This document shows positions 33,244-44,886 of a stretch of 63,855 nt of DNA, in pieces. The notes under the pieces were generated by a model. It had not been told where the DNA came from, did no database searches, and saw only the letters and a list, made by a program, of their open reading frames with translations. Within the stretch, counting starts at the first letter, position 1; the number at the start of each line of letters is the position of its first letter. This DNA is from Bordetella parapertussis (GTDB taxonomy: Bacteria > Pseudomonadota > Gammaproteobacteria > Burkholderiales > SG8-41), in contig CAMDSO010000008.1 in assembly GCA_945906935.1 (NCBI GenBank), positions 1-63,855 on the forward strand, in the 5' to 3' direction. Both the position numbers and the translations under genes were made by a program.

Positions 33244-33326
33244 GATGAACGGCGCGTTTGTATGGTTTGGGATAAAATAACATTTTAGCGACGCAGCGCT
33301 GATATGAACAGCGAACACACGTCCCG

Positions 33327-34166
33327 ATGAATGCCTCCGAGCCGTCCGCGTTGCCCCCAATCGTGCTTGCCTTTGCTGCCACCGACCCGAGCGGCGGTGC
33401 GGGTTTGCAGGCCGATATCCTGACCCTCGCCAGCATGGGCTGTCATCCGCTCAGCGTGGTCACCGCAGCCACCATTCAGGACACCATGGGCGTCGAGGAC
33501 ATCATGGCGCTTGATCCCGAATGGGTGGCCGATCAAGCGCGTTGCGTGCTTGAAGACATGCCGGTTAACGCCATCAAGATTGGCGTTCTGGGTAGCGTCG
33601 AGAACATCACCGCCATCGCTGAAGTGGTATCCGATTATCCCGAGGTGCCGCTTGTTCTGGACCCGATTCTGGCGTCGGGCCGTGGCGATGAACTCGCCAC
33701 CGAGGATATGATTTCAGCGTTGCGCGAACTCCTGATTCCGCAAACCACCATCATCACGCCAAACAGCATAGAAGCGCGCCGGCTTGTGCAAGAAGACGGC
33801 GAAGAAGAACTCGAACTCGCTGAATGCGCCCGGCGCCTGCTCGCCCTGGGGTGTGAATACGTGTTAATTACCGGCACACATGAAAACACCACCCAGGTCG
33901 TTAATACCCTCTACGGTCAAGAAGGCGTCATTCGTATCGACCGCTGGGATCGGCTCCCCGGCTCCTACCATGGCTCCGGCTGCACCCTTGCTTCAGCCAT
34001 CGCCGCCACCATCGCCAACGGGCTGAGTATTGGCGACGCCGTGAAAGACGCGCAGGAATATACGTGGCAAACGCTGAAAGCAGCGTTTCGGCCCGGCATG
34101 GGCCAGCATATCCCGGACCGTTTATTCTGGGCACGAGAAGATGAACCCTCTGACCAAAGCGATTAA
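33327..34166 (+). CDS. thiD: Hydroxymethylpyrimidine/phosphomethylpyrimidine kinase
   Basis: AATDPSGGAGLQADILTLASMGCHPLSVVTAATIQDT. Confidence 0.95.
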   Translation: MNASEPSALPPIVLAFAATDPSGGAGLQADILTLASMGCHPLSVVTAATIQDTMGVEDIMALDPEWVADQARCVLEDMPVNAIKIGVLGSVENITAIAEVVSDYPEVPLVLDPILASGRGDELATEDMISALRELLIPQTTIITPNSIEARRLVQEDGEEELELAECARRLLALGCEYVLITGTHENTTQVVNTLYGQEGVIRIDRWDRLPGSYHGSGCTLASAIAATIANGLSIGDAVKDAQEYTWQTLKAAFRPGMGQHIPDRLFWAREDEPSDQSD

Positions 34167-34779
34167 AGGGCTCTACGCAGTCACCCCGGACACCGACGAT
34201 ACGGCCGCGTTGCTGCGGATGACGCAGGCGGCCCTCAGCGGTGGCGCACGCGTCTTCCAGTATCGGAACAAAACTGCAGCGCCCAGCCTGCGGCTTACAC
34301 AAGCGCAGGCGCTACTGCAGCTCTGCAATGAGTCGTCTGCAATCCTGATCATTAATGACCACGTCGAGCTGGCGGCAGAAATCGGCGCGCACGGTGCGCA
34401 TATCGGTGGTGAAGACGGCTCCTTGGCCGATGCGCGGGCCCTGCTTGGCGACACCAAATTGATCGGTGTTTCCTGTTACCGCGAATTGCCGCTTGCAAAA
34501 GCAGCAGTTGATGGTGGTGCCGACTATATTGCGTTCGGTAGTTTTTATGCGTCACAGGTAAAACCCGGTGCGGTACGCGCCCCTTTATCACTGTTGTCAT
34601 CGGCCCGCGCCTTCGGTGTTCCCGTAGTTGCCATTGGCGGCATTACACCCGAGAACGCGGGTGCGCTGATTACCGCCGGTGCCGACGCGGTGGCAGTGAT
34701 TTCGGCCCTCTATGCCGCGCCTGACATTAGCGTCGCGGCGAGACAATTCGATCACTTGTTTGAAACGATCAAACCATGA
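34141..34779 (+). CDS. thiE: Thiamine phosphate synthase
   Basis: [35 protein letters not shown]. Confidence 0.95.
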   Translation: MNPLTKAIKGLYAVTPDTDDTAALLRMTQAALSGGARVFQYRNKTAAPSLRLTQAQALLQLCNESSAILIINDHVELAAEIGAHGAHIGGEDGSLADARALLGDTKLIGVSCYRELPLAKAAVDGGADYIAFGSFYASQVKPGAVRAPLSLLSSARAFGVPVVAIGGITPENAGALITAGADAVAVISALYAAPDISVAARQFDHLFETIKP

Positions 34780-36071
34780 CTTCACGCAATGAAACGCTTT
34801 TCACCGCCGCGCAGGTGGTTACCCCCGGCGGCGTCAATTCACCGGTACGGGCCTTCCGTTCCGTCGGTGGAACGCCACGCTTTTTTGCCCGCGGCAGCGG
34901 CGCCCGCGCGTGGGATGCCGATGGCAAAGCCTATATTGATTACGTCGGCTCGTGGGGACCGTTAATCCTCGGCCACGCGCACCCGGCGGTTGTGCAAGCG
35001 GTGCAAGCGGCGGCGGCAAATGGCCTGAGCTTTGGTGCGCCCACGGAAGCGGAAGTCGAACTCGCCACGCTGCTCTGCCAGCGCGTGCCCGGTGTCGAGC
35101 AGGTGCGTCTGGTCAGTTCAGGCACGGAGGCCACCATGAGCGCCATCCGTCTTGCCCGCGGCCACACCGGCCGCTCAAGAATCATCAAATTCGAAGGCTG
35201 TTATCACGGCCATGCCGACTCGTTGTTGGTTAAGGCCGGCTCCGGCGCACTCACCTTTGGCAATCCGAGTTCAGCGGGGGTGCCCGCGGAAACGGCGGCA
35301 CATACGCTGGTCCTTGATTACAACGACACAGCCATGCTGGAAGCCGCGTTCGCGCGCGAGGGTGACAAGATCGCCTGCATCATCGTCGAGGCGGTCGCCG
35401 GCAATATGAATCTGGTTGCGCCAAAACGCGAATTTCTCGACGCCTGCCGCAGCTTGTGTACGCGCCACGGCAGCGTGCTGATATTTGACGAAGTGATGAC
35501 TGGCTTCCGCGTCGGCCCGGCCGGTGCCCAGGGGCTGTTCGGCATCACCGCCGATCTGATCACACTCGGCAAGGTGATCGGCGGCGGCATGCCGCTGGGT
35601 GCTTTTGGCGGACGACGCGACATCATGCAATCCATCGCGCCACTCGGCCCGGTGTATCAAGCCGGCACACTGTCAGGCAACCCGGTGGCAGTTGCGGCCG
35701 GGCTGGTGACCTTACAGCACATCGCCGCACAGGGATTTTTTGAACAACTGTCAGCGCGGACCAGCCGCCTGGTCTCCGGCCTGTGCGCCGCCGCAAAAGA
35801 TAACGGCGTGGTTTTTTCCGCGCAATCGATTGGCGGCATGTTCGGTTTGTATTTCCGCGAGCACCCACCGCAATCCTTTGCAGAAGTGATGCAATGTGAT
35901 GTCGCTGCTTTTAACCGGTTTTTCCATGCCATGCTGGAAGAAGGCATTTATTTTGCGCCCTCCGCATTTGAAGCGGGGTTCGTCTCCGCCGCCCATAGTG
36001 AGGCGGAAATCGATGCCACTGTCGCGGCAGCACGCGGCTACTTCGAAAAAACACCCGGCAAGCAGGCCTAA
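34776..36071 (+). CDS. hemL: Glutamate-1-semialdehyde 2,1-aminomutase
   Basis: [48 protein letters not shown]. Confidence 0.97.
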   Translation: MTSRNETLFTAAQVVTPGGVNSPVRAFRSVGGTPRFFARGSGARAWDADGKAYIDYVGSWGPLILGHAHPAVVQAVQAAAANGLSFGAPTEAEVELATLLCQRVPGVEQVRLVSSGTEATMSAIRLARGHTGRSRIIKFEGCYHGHADSLLVKAGSGALTFGNPSSAGVPAETAAHTLVLDYNDTAMLEAAFAREGDKIACIIVEAVAGNMNLVAPKREFLDACRSLCTRHGSVLIFDEVMTGFRVGPAGAQGLFGITADLITLGKVIGGGMPLGAFGGRRDIMQSIAPLGPVYQAGTLSGNPVAVAAGLVTLQHIAAQGFFEQLSARTSRLVSGLCAAAKDNGVVFSAQSIGGMFGLYFREHPPQSFAEVMQCDVAAFNRFFHAMLEEGIYFAPSAFEAGFVSAAHSEAEIDATVAAARGYFEKTPGKQA

Positions 36072-36075
36072 CCGC

Positions 36076-36105
36076 CAAAAAAAACGGGCAGCCCAAGCTG
36101 CCCGT
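36076..36105 (-). terminator. Intrinsic terminator for the cytochrome c4 gene
   Basis: ACGGGCAGC-ccaa-GCTGCCCGT; A-rich tract on + gives U-tract on the minus transcript. Confidence 0.85.
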
Positions 36106-36123
36106 CAATCGGTTGCGGTATTC

Positions 36124-36741
36124 TCAGCGTAAACCGGCTATGTATTCAGAGACCGCCTTGATTTCCGTGTCGGATAGTTTCGCCGCGAGAGTCCGCATCA
36201 TTTTGTTCGGATCATTGGCCCGCTCGCCACTACGGAAAGTCATCAGCTGGGCACTGAGGTAGTCGGCATGCTGACCGGCGACACGCGGATACTGGGCGGG
36301 TATGCCGGCACCGTTGGGCCCGTGGCAGGAAGTGCAGGCTGCCACGCCTTTAGCCATGATACCGCCACGGTAGATCTGTTGCCCGATCTGAACCAGCGCC
36401 GGATCTTTGGCTGAACGCGGCTTGGTTTTTTGTTGCTGGAAATACTCGCCCAACTTTTTCATATCCTCGGGCGCCAGCGTCGATGCTATGCCCAACATCA
36501 CCGGGTTCTTGCGTTCACCGGACTTGAAGTTCGCCAGCTGCTTGGCTGTATACTCGGCGTGTTGCCCTGCCAGCACCGGATTCGCGGGAGTTGCGCTGTT
36601 GCCATCGGCAGCGTGGCAGGCTGAGCAGACTTTGGTCACAATTTGCTCGGCAGTATCAGTCTTAGCAGTGGTCTCCGCTGCACGGGCTGTTGCAAAACAG
36701 CCGACGGTTGCAGCAACCAGCAGCAGGGTTATGAATCGCAT
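36124..36741 (-). CDS. Cytochrome c4-type dihaem protein
   Basis: Signal peptide; CSACH and CTSCH motifs in two repeats; LAGQHAEYTAKQLANFKSGER. Confidence 0.93.
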   Translation of the reverse strand: MRFITLLLVAATVGCFATARAAETTAKTDTAEQIVTKVCSACHAADGNSATPANPVLAGQHAEYTAKQLANFKSGERKNPVMLGIASTLAPEDMKKLGEYFQQQKTKPRSAKDPALVQIGQQIYRGGIMAKGVAACTSCHGPNGAGIPAQYPRVAGQHADYLSAQLMTFRSGERANDPNKMMRTLAAKLSDTEIKAVSEYIAGLR

Positions 36742-36836
36742 GCTTTCTCCTAGCGTTCCTGTCACGCCGCGATTGCGGTATGGCGTAAACGCCGTATTCT
36801 ATCGAAATCCCCTTTCTCCGACTAGGCGGCCCCCTG

Positions 36837-37457
36837 ATGTCCCTATTTCGAAATATCGAATTTTTAACGACCGTTGCAGATATAAAAACCCTGCCTCCCG
36901 CGCGTGGCGCCGAAGTCGCATTTGTCGGCCGTTCTAACGCCGGCAAATCAAGCGCCATCAATGCGCTGGCACAACGCAAACGCATGGCTTTTGTGAGCAA
37001 AACGCCGGGCCGTACTCAACACATTAATTTTTTTAGTGTCGGGCCGGACCAGTATCTGGTCGATCTGCCCGGTTACGGCTATGCGGCGGTCCCGGCGGCG
37101 GAACGCGACCGCTGGAATGATCTCATCGGCGGCTACCTGCAGGCGCGAACCTCGCTGCGCGGCGTCGTACTGATCATGGACGCACGTCATCCACTCGGCG
37201 TTCTCGATTACCAGCTGCTTGACTGGCTGAAACCCACGGACGTGCCGGTTCATGTGCTGCTAAGCAAAGCAGACAAACTGGGGCACCAGGAATCGGTCGC
37301 AACACTGAAATTTGTCCATGCCGGATTGAAAGATTTGGGCGATAACTACAGCGCCCAGCTCTTTTCGAGTCCGCGCAGAATAGGGATACAAGAGGCAAAT
37401 AAATTGATCGGCAGCTGGCTTGACCCGCGCAACCGAAATAAAAAGCCCCCGGTTTAA
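36837..37457 (+). CDS. engB: Ribosome biogenesis GTPase YihA/YsxC/EngB
   Basis: EVAFVGRSNAGKSSAINAL; TPGRTQHINFF; VDLPGYGYA; LLSKADKL. Confidence 0.96.
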   Translation: MSLFRNIEFLTTVADIKTLPPARGAEVAFVGRSNAGKSSAINALAQRKRMAFVSKTPGRTQHINFFSVGPDQYLVDLPGYGYAAVPAAERDRWNDLIGGYLQARTSLRGVVLIMDARHPLGVLDYQLLDWLKPTDVPVHVLLSKADKLGHQESVATLKFVHAGLKDLGDNYSAQLFSSPRRIGIQEANKLIGSWLDPRNRNKKPPV

Positions 37458-37540
37458 TGGAATTAAAACCGGGGGCAAAGCCTTAATAAGGGTATCAAGG
37501 CACCCGCTCAGGGAGGAGAAACGGGGGACGATCAATGATC
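37436..37540 (-). ncRNA. Candidate minus-strand sRNA with CUCCUCCC loop and intrinsic terminator; possible member of an anti-SD-type betaproteobacterial sRNA family
   Basis: Minus strand: GATCATTGATCGTCCCCCGTTTCTCCTCCCTGAGCGGGTGCC...CCTTATTAAGGCTTTGCCCCCGGTTT-taattccatt-AAACCGGGGGC-TTTTTATTTC. CUCCUCCC lies in the CCCG/CGGG loop; 11-bp GC-rich terminator stem plus U-tract; boundaries approximate. Confidence 0.6.
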
Positions 37541-37614
37541 ATCCATTAAGTCTGACCAAGTAAAATTTCTAAAGTTCCAAGTGCAAGCGATAAAATAGTT
37601 TTCCACCTTCATAG

Positions 37615-39236
<1,622 letters not shown>

Positions 39237-39271
39237 GGCATGCAACACGCCCCCAAAACCCCGGCCGGGAT

Positions 39272-41572
39272 TTAATTCAGTGGGGCGGCGACGGCCGGCG
39301 CGCCATCCCCGTCTCGTTCCGGTGGCAAAAATTCCTGATAAAAATATTCCGGAATCCCCCGGCCATCGGCTTCGCGCAATCCGCTCTCGGCATTGATGCG
39401 CGCCTGCACCACGCCTTCCGGCACGGATCTCGGAAGTTCTTCAATGCCCTTCAAGGCACGCCCCATGTATGTAATCCATATCGGCAATGCCGCCTGCCCA
39501 CCGGTTTCGTTATGCCCAAGCGTGTGTGGATTGTCGAAACCAATCCAGGAAACGGCAACCAAGCCGGTGCCAAAACCACAGAACCACGCATCAACAAATT
39601 CATTCGTCGTACCGGTCTTACCGCCTAGATCGGTGCGACCGAGCTGCATCGCGCGTGTCGCTGTACCGCTGCGCACGACATCCTGCAAGAGGCTCGTCAT
39701 AATAAAAGCGTTGCGCCCGTCAATTGCGCGCTCTGCGCCCTCGCCCGCCCGATCAGGACGCGCCTGCGCAACAACGTTTCCTTTGGCATCCTCGATTCGC
39801 GAAATGAAGTAGGGCGTCACCCGGAACCCGCCGTTTGCAAATACCGCGTAGCCACCCACCATTTGCATTGGGGTCACGTTACCAGCGCCCAGCGCCATGG
39901 TCAGATAAGGCGGATGATTTTTCGCTTCAAAGCCAAAGCGGGTGATGTAATCCTGCGCATATTGCGGCGTTATCGACTGCAATATGCGCACCGAGACGAG
40001 GTTTTTGGATTTGACCAATGCCGTACGAAGACGCATAGGTCCTTCAAACTTGCCATCGAAGTTTTTCGGCTCCCACGGCTCCGAACCGGTCTGTCTGGCG
40101 TCGAAAGTTAGCGGGGAGTCATTGATAATCGTCGCGGGGGTATAGCCCTTTTCCAAGGCGGCCGAATAAATGAACGGCTTGAAACTCGAACCGGGCTGAC
40201 GCATGGCCTGCGTAACATGATTATATTTATTACGACTGAAATCGAAGCCCCCCACCAGGGCACGCACGGCGCCGTCGGCAGGATCCATTGAAACAAGAGC
40301 GGCCTCTGCCTGGGGCATCTGGGAAATCAGCCACTGGCCTTTTTCATCTTTTTGCACACGTATCAGCGCTCCGCGGCGCAGCTTTTGGTTAGCTGGCGCC
40401 TTTTCACCAATCATCTTCTGTGCGAACTTAAGCCCGTCGCCGCTGATTTCAAACGTCTCACCACCCTTGCGATATACCTTAACCGCCCGCGGACTTACAT
40501 CAAGCACCAGGGCAGGATAAATATCGTCACTCTCGCTTTCGTCCTGCAACGCATCTTCAAAATCTTCTTCGTTTGGACTCGGCCCGAGTTCGGCATAACT
40601 TTCCGCCCCGCGATAACCGCGCCGGCGGTCATACTCGACGAGCCCCTTACGCACTGCCGCATGAGCGGCATCCTGATGGGCAACAGACAGCGTGGTAAAT
40701 ACGCTATATCCGCTGGTATAGGCTTCCTCCTTAAAGCGGTCAAACATGACCTGCCGCACCATCTCCGAAAAGTGATCAGCCTTCACCGAATATTCATTGA
40801 CGTATTTCTTGACGGCCAATACCTGCTTGTCGGCAGTCTGCCATTGCTCGTCGGAAATAAAATTGAGTTCGCGCATGCGGCGCAAAACATATTGCTGCCT
40901 CAATTTCGCCCGCTTCGGATTAACGACAGGGTTAAAACTCGATGGCGCCTTGGGCAACCCGGCAAGCATCGCCATCTCTGCCAGGGAAATTTGTTCTAGC
41001 GGTTTGCCAAAATAAATTTGCGACGCTGCGGCAAAACCGTATGCGCGTTGACCGAGATATATTTGATTCAGATAAAGTTCAAGGATCTGGTCCTTGCTCA
41101 GGCTATGCTCGATCTTGAACGCCAGCAGAACCTCGGTGAATTTCCGTGTCAGTGTTTTTTCTTTGGAGAGAAAAAAGTTACGCGCAACCTGCATCGTGAT
41201 AGTGCTGGCCCCCTGACGCGCACCACCCGATACGAAATTGGAAAACGCCGCCCTCATGACGCCGAGATAATCAACGCCCCCATGCTGATAAAACCGATCG
41301 TCTTCAGCCGCCAGAATGGCATCACGCATACTCTTCGGAACCGCGTCGATCTTGACCACCGCACGGCGTTCCTCACCGAACTCTCCAATGAGCCGCCCTT
41401 CCACACTGTATATCCGCAGGGGTACCTTAGGCTGATAGTCGGTGAGAACGCTCAGGTCCGGCAGCGAGGGAGAGACAATTATTGCTGCAAAAACAATAAC
41501 TAATGCTGCAGCAGCCGTGCATGAAAGGAGCAAACCCAGCGGGAAAAGCCACCAGCGTGAAAACATAGACAT
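39272..41572 (-). CDS. mrcA: Penicillin-binding protein 1A (bifunctional transglycosylase/transpeptidase)
   Basis: AAEDDRFYQHGGVDYLGVMRAA; GASTITMQVARNFFLS; RQPGSSFKPFIYSAALE; GKTGTTNEFVDAWF. Confidence 0.96.
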   Translation of the reverse strand: MSMFSRWWLFPLGLLLSCTAAAALVIVFAAIIVSPSLPDLSVLTDYQPKVPLRIYSVEGRLIGEFGEERRAVVKIDAVPKSMRDAILAAEDDRFYQHGGVDYLGVMRAAFSNFVSGGARQGASTITMQVARNFFLSKEKTLTRKFTEVLLAFKIEHSLSKDQILELYLNQIYLGQRAYGFAAASQIYFGKPLEQISLAEMAMLAGLPKAPSSFNPVVNPKRAKLRQQYVLRRMRELNFISDEQWQTADKQVLAVKKYVNEYSVKADHFSEMVRQVMFDRFKEEAYTSGYSVFTTLSVAHQDAAHAAVRKGLVEYDRRRGYRGAESYAELGPSPNEEDFEDALQDESESDDIYPALVLDVSPRAVKVYRKGGETFEISGDGLKFAQKMIGEKAPANQKLRRGALIRVQKDEKGQWLISQMPQAEAALVSMDPADGAVRALVGGFDFSRNKYNHVTQAMRQPGSSFKPFIYSAALEKGYTPATIINDSPLTFDARQTGSEPWEPKNFDGKFEGPMRLRTALVKSKNLVSVRILQSITPQYAQDYITRFGFEAKNHPPYLTMALGAGNVTPMQMVGGYAVFANGGFRVTPYFISRIEDAKGNVVAQARPDRAGEGAERAIDGRNAFIMTSLLQDVVRSGTATRAMQLGRTDLGGKTGTTNEFVDAWFCGFGTGLVAVSWIGFDNPHTLGHNETGGQAALPIWITYMGRALKGIEELPRSVPEGVVQARINAESGLREADGRGIPEYFYQEFLPPERDGDGAPAVAAPLN

Positions 41573-41795
41573 AGGGAAAACTTATAGATTGTTGTAAAAT
41601 AACAACATCTTAGTGGGGCAAGTTAAAAAAATACCTGCGAAATTAGAGCGTCGCTTCAGGGCGATTACGTTATATTGAACCGACGCATTATAGACAGCGT
41701 GCCTCGCAAAAAATAGGCAAGGGGAAAAACTTTACTTAACTGACGCTTGTTGTTACTATTTAAAGTAAATTATGTAAATTGCATCTAACTCACCA

Positions 41796-42902
41796 ATGCT
41801 TAAGGGAAAATTGAAATTCGACATCGGATTTATTGAGCGCCTTTTCAAGTCAAAGGCGCCGCCCTTGATTGGCTGCGACATCAGCACATCAGCGGTCAAG
41901 CTGGTGGAGATCGTGGAGACCAGCAAGGGCCTCTACCGGATCGAGCGCTATGTAATCGAACCGCTGCCGCGTGATGCCGTGGTCGATGGCAACATCATTA
42001 ATCTGGGCGCGGTCAGTGATGGCATGAAACGCGGCTGGAAACGCATGGGAACAAACGTCAAGAATATCGCCCTGGCACTGCCTACCGCGGCAGTCATCAC
42101 AAAAAAAATCAACGTCCCCGCCGGACAAAGCGACAGTGAACTCGAAATACAAGTCGAATCTGAAGCCAATCAATACATCCCGTTTGCTCTCGACGAGGTC
42201 AATCTGGATTTTCAGGTAATCGGACCGGCGCCGAATAACCCCGAAGACATTGAAATCCTGATTGCGGCATCGCGCAAAGACAAGATTGAAGACCGCATCG
42301 CTGCCGCGGAAGCCGCCGGTCTAAAGCCTATCGTAGTAGACGTAGAGTCGTTCGCAACGCAAACGGCTTTTGAACTTATCGCGCGACAACTCCCGGACAA
42401 CGGAAAAGACCTGAATATTGCGATCGTCGATATTGGTACTTCCGTTATGAATATGAACGTATTACGCAACGGCCAGTCAGTCTACATGCGTGAACAACCG
42501 TTCGGTGGCAATCAACTTACCCAAGAAATACAAAGGGTTTTCGGCATGTCGCCAGAAGAAGCCGAGGCGGCCAAACGCGCTGGCGGACTCCCGGATAATT
42601 ACGATGCCGAAGTGCTTCTACCTTTCCTCGACACCCTCGGACTCGAAGTCGCACGCGCCCTGCAGTTTTTCTTCACATCAACTCAATTCAGCCAAGTTAA
42701 TCATATCGTCATGTCAGGCGGCTGCGCGGCGATTCCTGGTATTGCAGAAGTCGTAAGTCGCCGTGCTTCGGTCAGCACCTTGATAGCGAATCCTTTTGCA
42801 AACATGGCGCTATCTTCAAAAATCCGGCCCAAATATTTGACAACCGATGCGCCCTCCCTGATGGTCGCTTGCGGTCTGGCTATGCGGAGATTTGACGAAT
42901 GA
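41796..42902 (+). CDS. pilM: Type IV pilus assembly ATPase-like PilM
   Basis: LIGCDISTSAVKLVEI; divergent from mrcA, first of pilMNOPQ. Confidence 0.95.
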   Translation: MLKGKLKFDIGFIERLFKSKAPPLIGCDISTSAVKLVEIVETSKGLYRIERYVIEPLPRDAVVDGNIINLGAVSDGMKRGWKRMGTNVKNIALALPTAAVITKKINVPAGQSDSELEIQVESEANQYIPFALDEVNLDFQVIGPAPNNPEDIEILIAASRKDKIEDRIAAAEAAGLKPIVVDVESFATQTAFELIARQLPDNGKDLNIAIVDIGTSVMNMNVLRNGQSVYMREQPFGGNQLTQEIQRVFGMSPEEAEAAKRAGGLPDNYDAEVLLPFLDTLGLEVARALQFFFTSTQFSQVNHIVMSGGCAAIPGIAEVVSRRASVSTLIANPFANMALSSKIRPKYLTTDAPSLMVACGLAMRRFDE

Positions 42903-43669
42903 TCCGCATAAACCTGCTGCCGCACCGGGAAATTAGGCGGAAACAGCAACAAAAAGAGTTTTTTGCATTGCTTGGCGCGGTCATCGGGTTGGGTGCTGCC
43001 GCATGGTTTGCAGTGCACTCTTATCTAGGTGGGCAACTCGAGGAGCAGGATGGTCGTAACGGTTATCTGGAATCCGAAATTGCAGTGCTCGATAAACAAA
43101 TCGACGAAATTAAAAAATTAAAAGAACAAACCTCTGCTCTTTTGCAACGCAAGACGATAGTCGAATCGCTACAGGCAAACCGTGCAGAAACAGTATACCT
43201 GCTTGATCAGTTGGTACGTCAGCTGCCGGATGGGGTCTATCTAAAATCCGTTAGCCAAAAAGTCAATACGGTGACGGTCAACGGCTATGCGCAATCAAAT
43301 GCCCGAGTGTCTACCTTCATGCGAAATCTGGAGTCATCCGCCTATCTCGAAAAACCTGTATTAATCGAAATCAAGGCGCTAGCCGACAAGAATTCGCGGC
43401 TTAGTGAATTCAGCCTGAGCGTCTTGCTCACTCGCAGCAAGGAAGATCAATCGCCGGCCAAAAAGCCCGCCGCGAAACCGGTGGCGGGTGCGGCGGGTGT
43501 GATGCCGTCAACGACTGAAGTTGGACAGACTGAGATTTTGGCTGCGCCGGCGATCGTGCGAAATGAACTCTCGCCCGCCAGCAGCCCTGCTTTCTCGGCA
43601 GTAACCGCGCCAACCGTCATCGCCACGGCAAACATCAAGATGTCTGATCGTTTAGCCCAACTCAGATAA
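42899..43669 (+). CDS. pilN: Type IV pilus assembly protein PilN
   Basis: MIRINLLPHREIRRKQQQKEF; PilN position; 4-bp overlap with pilM. Confidence 0.95.
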   Translation: MIRINLLPHREIRRKQQQKEFFALLGAVIGLGAAAWFAVHSYLGGQLEEQDGRNGYLESEIAVLDKQIDEIKKLKEQTSALLQRKTIVESLQANRAETVYLLDQLVRQLPDGVYLKSVSQKVNTVTVNGYAQSNARVSTFMRNLESSAYLEKPVLIEIKALADKNSRLSEFSLSVLLTRSKEDQSPAKKPAAKPVAGAAGVMPSTTEVGQTEILAAPAIVRNELSPASSPAFSAVTAPTVIATANIKMSDRLAQLR

Positions 43670-43675
43670 TTAATC

Positions 43676-44311
43676 ATGATGACACTGGATGATTTAAGAC
43701 GCCTCGACCCGAAAGACATCGGTAATTGGCCAGCACTTCCCAAACTGGGGGTGCTGCTATTAGCCTTCATTGGCTGCCTTGCTACAAGCTACATTTTTGA
43801 TTGGCAGGATCAAGTTGATGCCATCGACGCGTCAAAACAAAAAGAACTGAAGTTACGAGATACCTTTCTGGACAAGAGAAAACAGGCAGTCGACCTCGAC
43901 GCCTACCGCAAACAACTCGATGACATCGAAAAATCCTTCGGCACCCTGTTGAAGCAGCTGCCCAGCAAATCGGAAATGGAAGCACTGCTGACGGACATAA
44001 ACCAGGCGGGACTCGGTCGCGGCCTGCAATTTGAATTATTCAGGCCCGCGGCTAACGAAACGATTTCAGAATTTTATGCGGAACTGCCTATTACTATCCG
44101 GGTTACGGGCAATTACCACGACATGGGATCTTTCGCGAGCGACATTTCCAGACTATCGCGTATTGTCCTGCTTAATGACATTGCCATGACGCAATCAGCC
44201 TCGGGCGTGTTATCGATGGATGCTGTAGCAAAAACTTATCGATACCTTGATGAAAATGAAATCGCCAAGCAGAAAAAATCTGCGAAAGACAGCAAGGCAG
44301 CTAAAAAATGA
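43676..44311 (+). CDS. pilO: Type IV pilus assembly protein PilO
   Basis: LPSKSEMEALLTDINQAGLGRGLQFELFRP; PilO position. Confidence 0.94.
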   Translation: MMTLDDLRRLDPKDIGNWPALPKLGVLLLAFIGCLATSYIFDWQDQVDAIDASKQKELKLRDTFLDKRKQAVDLDAYRKQLDDIEKSFGTLLKQLPSKSEMEALLTDINQAGLGRGLQFELFRPAANETISEFYAELPITIRVTGNYHDMGSFASDISRLSRIVLLNDIAMTQSASGVLSMDAVAKTYRYLDENEIAKQKKSAKDSKAAKK

Positions 44312-44820
44312 TGCTCCGCGCCGTTCTCATCGGTATTTCGTTGCTTGCGCTAGCTTCCTGCAGTGGAGAGCAATATTCTGATCTTCGCCAATTTGTTAAA
44401 GAGTCTGATTCGCTGCCGCGCGGCAGGATTCCGCCCTTGCCGGACGTCAAACCTTACGAGCCATTCAGTTACAACGCCTACGAACTGGTCGACCCGTTCA
44501 AGCCGCGCAAAATCGAGCCCCCAAAATCAGCTACCGCCGGCGGCATCCAGCCGGATTTGAACCGGCGCAAAGAACCTCTTGAATCTTATCCGATAGAAAA
44601 CCTGCGAATGGTCGGGGCTTTACAACAGGGTAAAGCCAATTTTGCCTTGATCAAAAGTCCGGATAACAATTTGTTTCGTGTGAAATCCGGTAACTACATG
44701 GGGCAAAACTTCGGCCTGATTACGGAAATCAGCGAAACAGCTATAAAGGTTAAGGAAATCGTTCAGGACAGCGGCGGCGATTGGGCTGAGCGCATTAGCA
44801 CGATCACACTGGTTGAGTAG
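44308..44820 (+). CDS. pilP: Type IV pilus lipoprotein PilP
   Basis: LLALASC lipobox; LRMVGALQQGKANFALIKSPDNNLFRVKSGNYMGQNFG. Confidence 0.95.
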   Translation: MMLRAVLIGISLLALASCSGEQYSDLRQFVKESDSLPRGRIPPLPDVKPYEPFSYNAYELVDPFKPRKIEPPKSATAGGIQPDLNRRKEPLESYPIENLRMVGALQQGKANFALIKSPDNNLFRVKSGNYMGQNFGLITEISETAIKVKEIVQDSGGDWAERISTITLVE

Positions 44821-44886
44821 ACACAAAAATCCGTTGGGTATGGCGTGCATTTGTGCCGCGCGCGCAGCTAAGACAGGAGCAAGACT

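Noticed and set aside
41581-41610. Small inverted repeat TGTTGT-aaaata-ACAACA in the mrcA-pilM divergent spacer
   Set aside because: 6-bp arms in AT-rich DNA; could be a regulator site but not supportable alone.
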